Positions 9,229 to 18,424 of a DNA stretch of 64,000 nt are shown one piece after another. Source of the DNA: Leisingera methylohalidivorans DSM 14336 (GTDB lineage: Bacteria; Pseudomonadota; Alphaproteobacteria; Rhodobacterales; Rhodobacteraceae); assembly GCF_000511355.1 (NCBI RefSeq), contig NC_023135.1:317462-381461 (forward strand), given 5' to 3'. Position numbers and translations under genes: made by a program. Under the pieces are notes generated by a model. The model saw only the letters and a program-made list of their open reading frames with translations, did not search any database and was not told where the DNA came from. The first letter of the stretch is position 1, and each line of letters starts with the position of its first letter.

Positions 9229-10602
9229 TCAGCTTTGCTCCACGATCCGCCGCAGCCCGGCAATCTGGTCGGGCAGCGCATCCGGGGAGCCTTGGCAAAA
9301 TCCGATAAGCAGCCCTTGGGACTGCTTGGCCGGATCATGCGGGGACAGAGGCCTGACGGCATAGCCCGCGTCAACCGCGCGGCGGCAGATCTGCGTGTCG
9401 CTTTGTTCGCCGGCCAGATGAAAGGCAATCTGCATCCCGGCATTGTGGCGCTGGAAATATCCCAGCCAATCCGGCCATGCTTCCAGGGCCTCCGCGGCTG
9501 CAGCATAGCGTTCCGCATACAGCCTGCGGGCGCGGCGGATGTGGCGGTCATATTGCCCTGAAGCCATGAAGTCCGCCAAGGGCCGCTGCGCGGTGATGGC
9601 TGCGCCTGCACTTGGGTGGATGAACAGGGCGCGGAACTGCGGCACCAGTGCGGGCGGCAGGATCGCATATCCCAGCCGCAATGCGTGGGAAAATGTCTTG
9701 GAGAACGTGCCCACATAGATGCAACGGCCCTCCCGGTCGAGCGCGGCCATGGCAGGGACCGGCTGCCCGGCATAGCGGAACTCGCTGTCGAAATCATCTT
9801 CGATGATCCAGCCGCCCCGGTTCTTGGCCGCTTGCAAAAAGGCCTGCCGCTGCGGAACCGGCAGGGTGCCGCCAAGGGGGAACTGATGCGACGGGGTCAG
9901 CAGCGTGACCTTGGCCATCTGCCTTGGAACCTCGGCCCCGCGCGCTCCCGCGCGCAGCCAGCGCACGTCCCAGCCGCGCGCCAGGGCAAACCGCTGGGTC
10001 GGAGTGAACCCTGGCGCCTCCAGGGCGATGTCCTCACCGCCAACCAGGAAATCCATCGTCAGTTCCAGCGCCTCGCGGGCGCCGCTGGTGACCAGAACCT
10101 GGCCGGCGCTGCATTCGATCCCCCGCCAGCGGGCCGCATATGCAGCGATCTCGCGGCGCAGCTCAGGATCGCCAAAGGCATCTTCCTGGTGGCTGAGGCT
10201 CAGCGGATCCATCCTTGCCACACGTGAAACACAACGCGCCCAGGGGCGGGCAGGAAACACCTCCGGGTCCGGTGCGCCGGGCAGCAGCATTCCCGGGGCA
10301 GGCGGTGTCACGGCGGGCAAAGACCGGGACGGGGCCTCGGGCGGGCGGATCGGTGCGATATCGCAAACAAAGATCCCCGCTCCGCGCCGGGTTCCGGCGA
10401 ACCCCTCGGCCACCAATTGGTCATAGGCTGTCACTACAGTGGACCGTGCCACGCCCAGATCCTGCGCCAGCGCCCGGGACGAGGGCAGGCGGGTGCCGAT
10501 ACCCAGGCTGCCATCGCTGATCCGGCGGCGCAGCGCGGTGACGATTTGCAGGTATAGCGGCTCAGCGTTGTTCCCTGACACCATGCCGGAGAGGTCAATC
10601 AT
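9229..10602 (-). CDS. MocR/PdxR-type regulator (GntR HTH fused to aminotransferase fold)
   Basis: 457 residues. The N-terminal GntR winged helix spans residues about 15-80 (EPLYLQIVTALRRRISDGSL, LPSSRALAQDLGVARSTVVT). A fold-type I aminotransferase domain follows, with the PLP-lysine motif YVGTFSKTFSHALRLGY. The chosen ATG (MIDLSGMVSG) gives normal family length; the frame is open upstream but only through the intergenic region. It is divergent from a flavin-binding split-barrel gene related to pyridoxamine phosphate oxidase. MocR proteins commonly regulate divergent neighbours in response to PLP, so that gene is the likely target. Some members control taurine or GABA genes instead, so the ligand is not certain. 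Confidence 0.88.
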   Translation of the reverse strand: MIDLSGMVSGNNAEPLYLQIVTALRRRISDGSLGIGTRLPSSRALAQDLGVARSTVVTAYDQLVAEGFAGTRRGAGIFVCDIAPIRPPEAPSRSLPAVTPPAPGMLLPGAPDPEVFPARPWARCVSRVARMDPLSLSHQEDAFGDPELRREIAAYAARWRGIECSAGQVLVTSGAREALELTMDFLVGGEDIALEAPGFTPTQRFALARGWDVRWLRAGARGAEVPRQMAKVTLLTPSHQFPLGGTLPVPQRQAFLQAAKNRGGWIIEDDFDSEFRYAGQPVPAMAALDREGRCIYVGTFSKTFSHALRLGYAILPPALVPQFRALFIHPSAGAAITAQRPLADFMASGQYDRHIRRARRLYAERYAAAAEALEAWPDWLGYFQRHNAGMQIAFHLAGEQSDTQICRRAVDAGYAVRPLSPHDPAKQSQGLLIGFCQGSPDALPDQIAGLRRIVEQS

Positions 10603-10625
10603 AGTGGACTGTTCTTTTTGTCTGA

Positions 10626-10651
10626 AACTGGACGTTAATTGTAGTCCAGTT
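10626..10651. promoter_or_regulatory. Inverted repeat in the MocR/split-barrel divergent promoter
   Basis: AACTGGAC and GTCCAGTT, a perfect 8-bp inverted repeat separated by 10 bp. Related half-sites (AGTGGACT) lie near 10604. It sits in the 96-bp gap between the two divergent starts and is the best candidate operator for the MocR protein. Confidence 0.6.
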
Positions 10652-10698
10652 TGCGCATAGCTGTCCTGGAAAGACAATCAGGAACAAGAGGTCAGCCT

Positions 10699-11364
10699 AT
10701 GAGCCAGTCCGAACCGGAAAACGCCCTGAAATCCGAACGCAGCCGCCTGCGGCGCGCGCACGAGCGCGGCCTTTATGACCGCGGCGCTGTCTATCAGGTT
10801 CTCGACGCCCTGCCGCTTGCCCATATCGGTTATCAGCTCGATGGGGCCACGTCCGTGCTGCCGACGCTGCAATGGCGCGAGGGCGATCACGTCTATTGGC
10901 ACGGCTCCGCAGCCAGCCGCGCGATCCGGGCGATGGAAGGGGCGGAGGTCTGCCTGACCGTCACCTGCATGGATGGCTATGTGCTGGCGCGGTCAGCCTT
11001 TCACCATTCGGTCAATTTCCGTTCCGTCATGCTGTTCGGAACGGCTGAGAAGGTGACCGATGAAGACGCCAAGGCTGCCAGCCTCAAGACCATGGTGGAC
11101 CACATCTTCCCCGGCCGCTGGGACGCGCTGCGCCCCATGACCCGTCAGGAGCTGAAGGCAACGGCCCTGCTGCGGATGCCGATTGAGGAAGGCGCCGCCA
11201 AGATCCGCAGCGGCCCGCCCAAGGATGACGAGGAAGACTATGCGCTGCCGATCTGGGCGGGCGTGGTGCCGATGGCAATGGAACTGAAGCCGCCGCAGTC
11301 CGATCCGGCCAATCTGGAAGGCGTGGCGATGCCGGATCATCTCAGCCGCATCCGCATCGGCTGA
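10699..11364 (+). CDS. Pyridoxamine 5'-phosphate oxidase family (FMN split-barrel) protein
   Basis: 221 residues with the nitroimidazole-reductase-like or PNPOx-like split-barrel pattern: RGLYDRGAVYQVLDALPLAH at the N-terminus, GYQLDGATSVLPT, then GDHVYWHGSAASR and VCLTVTCMDGYVLARSAFHH. These proteins bind FMN, or F420 or heme in some relatives, and reduce small substrates. The start ATG follows AAGAGG. It is divergent from the MocR regulator, so it is probably induced or repressed by it; a role in B6 vitamer metabolism is a context inference. A hairpin ends the gene. Confidence 0.8.
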   Translation: MSQSEPENALKSERSRLRRAHERGLYDRGAVYQVLDALPLAHIGYQLDGATSVLPTLQWREGDHVYWHGSAASRAIRAMEGAEVCLTVTCMDGYVLARSAFHHSVNFRSVMLFGTAEKVTDEDAKAASLKTMVDHIFPGRWDALRPMTRQELKATALLRMPIEEGAAKIRSGPPKDDEEDYALPIWAGVVPMAMELKPPQSDPANLEGVAMPDHLSRIRIG

Positions 11365-11377
11365 CCGGATAAAAGGA

Positions 11378-11397
11378 GGGGCGCTGCACAGCGCCCC
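11378..11397. terminator. Hairpin between convergent split-barrel and MORN genes
   Basis: Perfect 8-bp stem GGGGCGCT / AGCGCCCC with loop GCAC. No strong U-run on either side, so termination may be partial. Confidence 0.6.
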
Positions 11398-11411
11398 GAT
11401 CCATTTCCGCC

Positions 11412-12815
11412 TTACCCGCCGTCTTTGCTGACCAATGCACCATTTTCCCAGGTGCCTTCCGCCTGCTGGCCGCTGGCATATTTCATCGTGCCCGGCCCCT
11501 GGCGCTTGCCGTTGACAAAGCTGCCCTCGTAAATGTCGCCATTGGCATAAGTGGCCACGCCTTCACCGAAAATCTTGCCTTCGCGCCATTCTCCTTCGTA
11601 GGAGAAGCCGTCGGGCATGACGATCTTGCCCTGACCGTGCCGCTGGCTGTCCGCGAACGCACCGGTATAGACCGAGCCATCGGCGTAGGTCACCTTGGCC
11701 TCGCCGTGGCGCTGCCCGTCCTGCCAGCCGCCCTCATACCGATAGCCGTCGGCATAGGTCATCACGCCTTGGCCATGGTTTTTGGCATTCTGGAATTCAC
11801 CGGTGTAGGTGATGCCATTGGGGTAGGTGGCAGTGCCGGTGCCTTCAATCACGCCGGCCACCCAGGCGCCTTCATAGGTGGAGCCGTCGGGATAGGTGAT
11901 CTTGCCCTGACCCTCGGCCAGATCATCGCGGAAATCCCCTTCATAGACTGAGCCGTCGGGATAGACCGCCTTGCCCTTGCCTTCGATCTGCCCCTTTACC
12001 CATTCACCGGTATAGCTGTAGCCGTCCTTCTCGGTGAAGGTGCCGGTGCCGTGGCGCTGATCGTTCTGGAAGTCGCCGGTATAGATATCGCCGTTGGCAT
12101 ATCTCTGCGTGCCGGTGCCATGACGGCGGCCTTTTTTCAGCTCGCCCTCATAGATATCACCATTGGGCTGCATCAGTTTGCCGGTGCCGTGCATCTGGCT
12201 GGCGGCCCATTCGCCCTCGTAGACCAGCCCGTCCGAGGTCTCCAGCTTGCCTTGACCCTGCAATTGGCCATCAGCCACGGCGCCTTCATAGACAGTGCCC
12301 TCGGCATAGGTGATCCTAGCCTGCCCCTGCTGGCGTCCCGCAACCCAGTCACCGTCATAAGTATACCCGTCAGGCGACGACATCACACCTTTGCCGTGGC
12401 GTTCGCCTTCAGCGAAACTGCCCTGATAGCGCACACCGCTGGCATAGACCGAAGTGCCGTCGCCGTGAATTTGCCCATTCTGCCAGCCGCCCTCATAGGT
12501 GCTGCCGTCGGCGCGGGTGAGTTTACCCAGACCATGCGGCTTGCCTTGCGCAAACCCGCCCTCGTAGACTGAGCCGTCGGGGAACCGCGCGACGCCATGG
12601 CCACGGACCTCGCCATCAACCCAGTCGCCGGTGTACTCATATCCGTTGGGCAGTTTGTAGGTGCCGGTGCCATGTTGCAGCCCGTTGCGGAAGGTGCCCT
12701 CGTAGACCCCGCCGATTTCGTCCTGAGTGGTAATGACGTCACCCTCCTGGGCCAGCGCCGGTGCGGCCAGTGCCAGAAGTGTGGAAAGCGCGAATGCGGT
12801 GCCGAAACGGGTCAT
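11412..12815 (-). CDS. Secreted MORN-repeat protein
   Basis: 467 residues. A signal peptide (MTRFGTAFALSTLLALAAPA, cut after ALAQ) is followed by 18 to 19 consecutive 23-residue MORN units of the form YxGxxxxGxxHGxGxxxxxDG, running to the last 20 residues. MORN arrays make extended beta-hairpin stacks that bind lipid or protein partners in eukaryotes; the bacterial role is not established. Export to the periplasm or beyond is predicted from the leader. The repeats are similar at DNA level too, so copy number may vary between strains. Confidence 0.9.
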   Translation of the reverse strand: MTRFGTAFALSTLLALAAPALAQEGDVITTQDEIGGVYEGTFRNGLQHGTGTYKLPNGYEYTGDWVDGEVRGHGVARFPDGSVYEGGFAQGKPHGLGKLTRADGSTYEGGWQNGQIHGDGTSVYASGVRYQGSFAEGERHGKGVMSSPDGYTYDGDWVAGRQQGQARITYAEGTVYEGAVADGQLQGQGKLETSDGLVYEGEWAASQMHGTGKLMQPNGDIYEGELKKGRRHGTGTQRYANGDIYTGDFQNDQRHGTGTFTEKDGYSYTGEWVKGQIEGKGKAVYPDGSVYEGDFRDDLAEGQGKITYPDGSTYEGAWVAGVIEGTGTATYPNGITYTGEFQNAKNHGQGVMTYADGYRYEGGWQDGQRHGEAKVTYADGSVYTGAFADSQRHGQGKIVMPDGFSYEGEWREGKIFGEGVATYANGDIYEGSFVNGKRQGPGTMKYASGQQAEGTWENGALVSKDGG

Positions 12816-12995
12816 TGAAGCCTCTGCCTGCCCAGGAATTACGGTGCTGCTGCCATATTGGGTTGCTCGCCCGGAAACTAAGCTACCGCAGGCGGGGCCG
12901 CAATGTCTTTTACCCGGCCTCCGCGCCTTGCTCTTTTACTTAGCGTTCAATCTGGTAAACGACTCTCAGTGAGTTTTGCAAAGGGCCAAAGCAGC

Positions 12996-14654
12996 ATGGC
13001 AGACCGTTTCCGCGTGACACTGGCGCAGCTGAACCCCACGGTGGGCGACCTGGCGGGCAATGCCGTCAAGGCCAGGGATGCCTGGCAAGAGGGCTGCAAG
13101 GCCGGCGCCGATCTGGTGGCGCTGCCGGAAATGTTCATCACCGGCTACAACACCCAGGACCTGGTGATGAAGCCGGTCTTTCATCAGGCCGCCATTGCCG
13201 AGGTGGAAAAGCTGGCGGCGGACTGTGCCGATGGCCCGGCGCTGGCAATCGGCGCCCCGTGGATCGAGGGCGGGCGGCTCTACAACGCTTACCTGATCCT
13301 GAAGGGCGGTAGGATTGCCTCGCGCAGCCTCAAGCATCACTTGCCGAATGAGACCGTCTTTGACGAGGTCCGCGTCTATGACGCCGGTCCCTTGGGCGGC
13401 CCTTATGCGGTTGGCAATACCCGCATCGGCTCACCGATCTGCGAGGATGGCTGGCACCAGGATGTGGCCGAGACCCTGGCCGAAACCGGCGCCGAATTCC
13501 TGCTGATCCCCAACGGTTCGCCCTATTTCCGCGACAAGATGGAAGTGCGCTTCAACCACATGGTGGCGCGCGCCGTCGAAACCCACTTGCCGGTGATCTA
13601 CCTCAACATGGTCGGCGGCCAGGACGATCAGGTGTTTGACGGCGGATCCTTTGTGCTGAATCCGGGCGGCGCCCTGGCGCTGCAGATGCCGGTGTTTGAC
13701 GAAGCCTATGCCCATCTTGATCTGGAGCGGACCGAAGACGGCTGGCACGCGGTCGAGGGCGAAAAGGCGCATCTGCCGGACGCATGGGAGCAGGACTACC
13801 GGGTGATGGTCGAGTCATTGCGCGACTACATGGGCAAGACCGGCTTCAAGAAGGTGCTGCTGGGACTCTCGGGCGGTGTCGATTCGGCCATTGTCGCGGC
13901 GATTGCGGTGGATGCGCTGGGCGCCGAAAACGTCCGCTGCGTGATGCTGCCTTCGGAATACACCTCTGACGAGTCGCTGGAGGATGCCGAGGCTGTCGCC
14001 AAGGCGCTGGGCGTGCACTACGACTATGTGCCGATTTCCGAAGGCCGCAACGCAATCACCAACACGCTGGCGCCGCTGTTTGCGGGCATGGAGCCGGGCC
14101 TCACCGAAGAAAATATCCAGTCCCGACTGCGCGGGCTCCTGCTGATGGCGATGTCCAACAAGTTCGGGGAAATGCTGCTGACCACCGGCAATAAATCCGA
14201 AGTCGCGGTGGGCTATGCCACCATCTATGGCGACATGAACGGCGGCTACAACCCGATCAAGGATCTCTACAAGACCCGCGTGTTCGAGACCTGCCGCTGG
14301 CGCAACGCCAACCACCGCCCCTGGATGAAGGGCCCGGCGGGGGAGGTCATCCGCCCCAATGTGATCGACAAGCCGCCCAGTGCCGAGCTGCGCGAGGATC
14401 AGAAGGACAGCGACAGCCTGCCGGACTACCCGGAGCTGGACGCGATCCTGGAAATCCTCGTCGATAACGATGGTTCAATCTCTGATTGTGTTGCGGCCGG
14501 GTTTGACCGCGATGTGGCCAAACGGGTCGAACATCTGGTTTATATCAGCGAATACAAACGCTTCCAGTCCGCACCCGGCGCCCGCCTGACCCCAAGCGCG
14601 TTCTGGCTGGACCGTCGCTATCCGATTGTGAACCGCTGGCGAGATCCGTCCTGA
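12996..14654 (+). CDS. nadE: Glutamine-dependent NAD+ synthetase
   Basis: Last step of NAD synthesis: amidates nicotinate adenine dinucleotide with glutamine-derived ammonia. 552 residues in two domains. The N-terminal nitrilase-like glutaminase has its triad glutamate in LVALPEMFITGYN and cysteine in SPICEDGWHQD. The C-terminal synthetase has the PP-loop LGLSGGVDSAIVAAIA near residue 290 and TTGNKSEVAVGYATIYGDMN. The ATG (MADRFRVTLAQLNP) is the family start; the frame is open for 31 codons before it. The Shine-Dalgarno is weak. Standalone here; other NAD genes are elsewhere in this window. Confidence 0.96.
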   Translation: MADRFRVTLAQLNPTVGDLAGNAVKARDAWQEGCKAGADLVALPEMFITGYNTQDLVMKPVFHQAAIAEVEKLAADCADGPALAIGAPWIEGGRLYNAYLILKGGRIASRSLKHHLPNETVFDEVRVYDAGPLGGPYAVGNTRIGSPICEDGWHQDVAETLAETGAEFLLIPNGSPYFRDKMEVRFNHMVARAVETHLPVIYLNMVGGQDDQVFDGGSFVLNPGGALALQMPVFDEAYAHLDLERTEDGWHAVEGEKAHLPDAWEQDYRVMVESLRDYMGKTGFKKVLLGLSGGVDSAIVAAIAVDALGAENVRCVMLPSEYTSDESLEDAEAVAKALGVHYDYVPISEGRNAITNTLAPLFAGMEPGLTEENIQSRLRGLLLMAMSNKFGEMLLTTGNKSEVAVGYATIYGDMNGGYNPIKDLYKTRVFETCRWRNANHRPWMKGPAGEVIRPNVIDKPPSAELREDQKDSDSLPDYPELDAILEILVDNDGSISDCVAAGFDRDVAKRVEHLVYISEYKRFQSAPGARLTPSAFWLDRRYPIVNRWRDPS

Positions 14655-14833
14655 GTTTCGCTTTAACCCTTTGAAACGGCGTGAATTTCTGCGCGCTAGG
14701 TTACGTAAATCAAACCGCTCCGGCGGCAGTAATGCTCTGTCATGCGGCGGAAAAAACACAATGGCGGTATGCGGGGCATAGCGCGTCGCATGGATGCTGG
14801 ACCGGGGTTTCCACTGCAGGCATAGATGCCTTC

Positions 14834-16165
14834 ATGCCTGGACCAAGACTGCCCCATTTCCAATCCGATTTGGCCCTGCCAAGGGCCGTTGACGCCGTGG
14901 TGATCGGCGGCGGTATCATTGGCGCGACCACTGCATTGGAGCTGGCGGAACGCGGACATTCCGTGCTCTTGTGTGAAAAGGGCCAGATCGCGGGTGAGCA
15001 AAGCTCGCGCAACTGGGGGTGGGTGCGGATGTCCTGCCGCGACCCGCGGGAAATCCCGCTGATGGCCCTAGCGCTGCGGCTCTGGGAGGGGCTGAACACA
15101 CGCACGGGCCGGCAGACCGGCTTTACCCGCTCAGGCATCCTCTACACGGCAGAAACCGGCAAGCGCGAGGCGCAGCTGGAACGCTGGCTGCGTAATCTTG
15201 ACGGCTATGACCAGGGCGTCCGCATGGTCCGCGGCGATCAGCTGGAGCTGCTGATGCCGGGTCATCAGACCAAAACCCGCAGCGGGCTGCTGACGCCGAT
15301 GGACGGACGGGCTGAACCGCAGATGGCGACGCACGCCATTGCTAGTGCCGCACAGGCAGCGGGTGCAAAAGTCATGACCGAATGCGCAGTGCGCAGCGTC
15401 GAGACGGCGGCCGGCCGCATCAGCGGCGTGATGACCGAGCGCGGCCGGGTAGCCTGCACTGCTGTAGTCGTGGCGGGCGGGGCCTGGTCGCGGCTGTTCC
15501 TGGGCAACGCAGGTGTGAACCTGCCGCAGCTGAAAGTTCTGAACTCTGTCCTGCGCACGTCACCTGTGCAGGGCGGGCCGGAGACCGCCATCCGCAGTGC
15601 CAATCTGGGCCTGCGCAAACGCGCCGACGGCGGTTACACGGTGGCGGATGCCCATGAAAACATCGTTGACATCGTGCCGGACAGCTTTCGCCTGGGCTGG
15701 AAGTTTCTGCCCAGCTACCGGCAGGAATGGCGGGCGCTGCAGTTCCGCCTGTCCGACCGCTGGCGCGAAGAGGCGGCCCAGGACCGCCGCTGGCAGCCGA
15801 ACCAGACCACCCCGTTTGAGTTGTGCCGGGTGCTGGACCCTGCGCCGTCGCAAAAGGCGCTGAAAAGCGGCTGGGCATCGGCGCAAAATGCGTTTCCGGT
15901 GCTGCAGGGTGCCGATGTTGTGCAAAGCTGGGGCGGGCTGATCGACGTGACCCCGGATGCGATTCCAGTGATTTCCCAGGCTGATGGGCTGCCGGGTCTG
16001 GTCATCGCCACCGGGTTCTCCGGCCACGGCTTTGGCATCGGCCCCGGCGCGGGCAGGCTCGCGGCCGATCTGGTCACCGGCGACAAGCCGGTGGTGGACC
16101 CGCATGACTTCCGCCTGTCCCGGTTTGCGGACGGCAGCAGGTTCGGGCCGCAAACCGGCTATTGA
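14834..16165 (+). CDS. FAD-dependent oxidoreductase (DAO family)
   Basis: 443 residues. The Rossmann dinucleotide motif VVIGGGIIGATTALELAERG is near residue 17, followed by the FAD-binding GEQSSRNWGWVR segment and a C-terminal GFSGHGFGIGPGAGRLAADL that contacts the isoalloxazine in DadA/SoxB-type amine oxidases. The substrate is probably an amino acid or secondary amine and is not resolved by sequence. The ATG used gives the conserved length; a longer open frame upstream has no family sequence. No clear operon partner. Confidence 0.85.
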   Translation: MPGPRLPHFQSDLALPRAVDAVVIGGGIIGATTALELAERGHSVLLCEKGQIAGEQSSRNWGWVRMSCRDPREIPLMALALRLWEGLNTRTGRQTGFTRSGILYTAETGKREAQLERWLRNLDGYDQGVRMVRGDQLELLMPGHQTKTRSGLLTPMDGRAEPQMATHAIASAAQAAGAKVMTECAVRSVETAAGRISGVMTERGRVACTAVVVAGGAWSRLFLGNAGVNLPQLKVLNSVLRTSPVQGGPETAIRSANLGLRKRADGGYTVADAHENIVDIVPDSFRLGWKFLPSYRQEWRALQFRLSDRWREEAAQDRRWQPNQTTPFELCRVLDPAPSQKALKSGWASAQNAFPVLQGADVVQSWGGLIDVTPDAIPVISQADGLPGLVIATGFSGHGFGIGPGAGRLAADLVTGDKPVVDPHDFRLSRFADGSRFGPQTGY

Positions 16166-16352
16166 AAAGGCGCCGCCGTATTAATTCGGCTGACAGCGCG
16201 CCGGCTGATGCCGGCAAAGACTGCCGCCAATGTATGGTGCATCAGATCGCGGGTGCCGGTCCAAGACCGGCAGCAGTGGACCCCAGCAAGGAAGAGCAGG
16301 GGGCTGTCAGAAGGGCCGTAATAAGGCAGTATCAGCCCGAGGAGGGCTGCAT

Positions 16353-16781
16353 ATGAGCCAGAACAAGACAGTCCCCACCGGTGCCAGCGTTGCGGAATTC
16401 CTTTCCGGTGTTGAGCCGGAGCGCAAAGCAGAGGAGGCGCAGCAGCTGGACAGCCTGTTCCGCGAGGTTACGGGGTATGAGCCGCAGATGTGGGGGCCGT
16501 CGATCATTGGCTATGGGCGCTACCACTACCGTTATGCCACCGGACGCGAAGGCGATTTCCTCGCCACCGGTTTTTCTCCACGCAAGGCGCGGCATTCGAT
16601 TTACATCTTGCCGGGCTATCAGAACTACGGTGCTCTGCTGGCGCGTCTGGGCAAGCACAAGCTGGGCAGAAGCTGTCTTTACGTGAACAAGCTCGCCGAT
16701 ATTGACCTGAACGTTCTGGCAGAACTAATCCACGCGGGCCTCAAGGATCTGGACGCGATCTGGCCGGTGCAGCCATTCTGA
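16353..16781 (+). CDS. DUF1801 domain protein
   Basis: 142 residues, YdhG-like fold. Typical features are SVAEFLSGVEPERKAEEAQQ at the N-terminus, then YEPQMWGPSIIGYGRYHYRY and the hydrophobic core SIYILPGYQNYGALLARLGK. The ATG is preceded by GGAGGG at an ideal distance. The function of the family is unknown; some members resemble iron-chaperone-like proteins. No operon neighbour. Confidence 0.85.
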   Translation: MSQNKTVPTGASVAEFLSGVEPERKAEEAQQLDSLFREVTGYEPQMWGPSIIGYGRYHYRYATGREGDFLATGFSPRKARHSIYILPGYQNYGALLARLGKHKLGRSCLYVNKLADIDLNVLAELIHAGLKDLDAIWPVQPF

Positions 16782-16939
16782 CGAGGGCAGTTCCTTCTTT
16801 GGAAAGATACCCGCGCCCGCTGCAGGGCAGGCGGCTTTGCTGCCGGGAGGGGAGGCAAGCGCCAAGGGTGCGTTAATTTTGCTGAAACTGGACAAACCGC
16901 GGCCTATGTGACAAGGGGCAGGGCAACAGGAGAACCGTG

Positions 16940-18265
16940 ATGACCACCACCCGTTTTGCCCCGTCGCCCACCGGTTACATCCATGTGGGCAACCTGCGCA
17001 CCGCGCTGATGAACTATCTGATCGCCCGCAAGGCCGGCGGCACCTTCATTCTGCGCATCGACGACACCGACCCGGAGCGGTCGAAGGAAGAATATGTCGA
17101 TGCCATCAAGCAGGACCTGGAATGGCTGGGTCTGACCTGGGACAAGGTGGAGCGCCAGTCGGAACGGCTCGACCGTTATGTTGCCGCGGCGGATAAGCTG
17201 CGCGGGATCGGCCGCTTTTACGAGGCATTCGAGACTCCGGTCGAGCTGGACCTGAAGCGCAAGAAGCAGCTGAACATGGGCAAGCCGCCGGTCTATGACC
17301 GCGCTGCGCTGGCTCTGCCGGACGAGGAGAAAGCTGCCCTGCGCGCGGAGCGCGGCGATGGTGTCTGGCGCTTCAAGCTGGATCACCAGCGCATCGAGTG
17401 GACGGATGGCATCCTTGGCGATATTTCCATCGACGCGGCCTCGGTCTCCGACCCGGTGCTGATCCGCGGCGACGGGCAGTTTCTCTATACGCTGGCGTCG
17501 GTGGTGGATGACACCGAGATGGGCGTGACCCATGTGGTGCGCGGCTCCGACCATGTGACCAACACCGCGACCCAGATCCAGATCATCGAAGCGCTGGGCG
17601 GCACGGTGCCGTCGTTCGCGCACCATTCGCTGCTGACAGGCCCCCAGGGCGAGGCTCTGTCCAAACGCCTTGGTACGCTTGCCCTGCGCGACCTGCGTGA
17701 AGCGGGTGTGCAGCCGATGGCCCTGCTGTCATTGATGGCCCGCCTGGGCTCCTCCGACCCGGTCGAGCTGCGCAGCGAACTGGCGGAACTGATCGACGGC
17801 TTCGATATCAATCGCTTCGGCGCCGCGCCGACCAAGTTTGATGTTGAGGACCTCTATCCGCTGACTGCCCGCCACCTGCAGTCGCTGCCGCTGGACGCGG
17901 TACAGGCAGAAGTGGACGCGCTGGGTGTGCCTGCCGCGAAACAGGCGGCGTTCTGGGACATGGCCAAGGAAAACATCACCACGCTCAAGGATCTGGGCGG
18001 CTGGTGGGAGCTGTGCCGCGATGGTGCCGCGCCGCTGGTGGCGGATGAGGACAAGGATTTCATCGCCGAGGCGATGGCGTTGCTGCCGGAAGGCCCGTAC
18101 GACAGCGAAAGCTGGGGCAAGTGGACCGCTGCCGTGAAAGAGGCGACGGGCCGCAAGGGCAAAGGCCTGTTTATGCCGCTGCGCAAGGCCGTAACCGGTA
18201 TGGAGCGCGGCCCCGACATGTCGGCGCTGCTGGCGCTGATGGAAAAAGTGCGCGCCCGCGGCTGA
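16940..18265 (+). CDS. gltX: Glutamyl-tRNA synthetase
   Basis: Class I synthetase that charges tRNA-Glu. 441 residues, the short form common in alphaproteobacteria, which often carry two GluRS genes. The HIGH-equivalent lies in FAPSPTGYIHVGNLRTALMN and the KMSKS-equivalent in GEALSKRLGTLALRD. The chosen ATG follows CAGGAGAACC; a GTG one codon upstream (16937) is an equally placed alternative. Whether this enzyme charges tRNA-Glu or also tRNA-Gln in the indirect pathway cannot be told from the sequence alone. Ends in a strong hairpin. Confidence 0.94.
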   Translation: MTTTRFAPSPTGYIHVGNLRTALMNYLIARKAGGTFILRIDDTDPERSKEEYVDAIKQDLEWLGLTWDKVERQSERLDRYVAAADKLRGIGRFYEAFETPVELDLKRKKQLNMGKPPVYDRAALALPDEEKAALRAERGDGVWRFKLDHQRIEWTDGILGDISIDAASVSDPVLIRGDGQFLYTLASVVDDTEMGVTHVVRGSDHVTNTATQIQIIEALGGTVPSFAHHSLLTGPQGEALSKRLGTLALRDLREAGVQPMALLSLMARLGSSDPVELRSELAELIDGFDINRFGAAPTKFDVEDLYPLTARHLQSLPLDAVQAEVDALGVPAAKQAAFWDMAKENITTLKDLGGWWELCRDGAAPLVADEDKDFIAEAMALLPEGPYDSESWGKWTAAVKEATGRKGKGLFMPLRKAVTGMERGPDMSALLALMEKVRARG

Positions 18266-18289
18266 CCGGTTGCTTCTGAAAGTGGAACA

Positions 18290-18313
18290 GGGCGGTGCTG
18301 CAGAGCACCGCCC
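18290..18313 (+). terminator. Hairpin downstream of gltX
   Basis: Perfect 10-bp stem GGGCGGTGCT / AGCACCGCCC with loop GCAG. Only a short pyrimidine stretch follows. It may also serve the convergent DUF2254 gene. Confidence 0.65.
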
Positions 18314-18424
18314 CTAAGCTGTGGAACGCTCCCGCCGGATGCGATCCCATGCCCGTCTGGGAAAACTGCCTGTTTCATGCGCCGGAACAAGCGGGAGAAT
18401 ATCTTTTTGCTGGAAACGGAACGT

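Noticed and set aside
11412-12815. Evenly spaced similar DNA units, CRISPR-like at first look
   Set aside because: They are in-frame 69-bp MORN codon repeats of a secreted protein, with no spacer structure and no cas genes.
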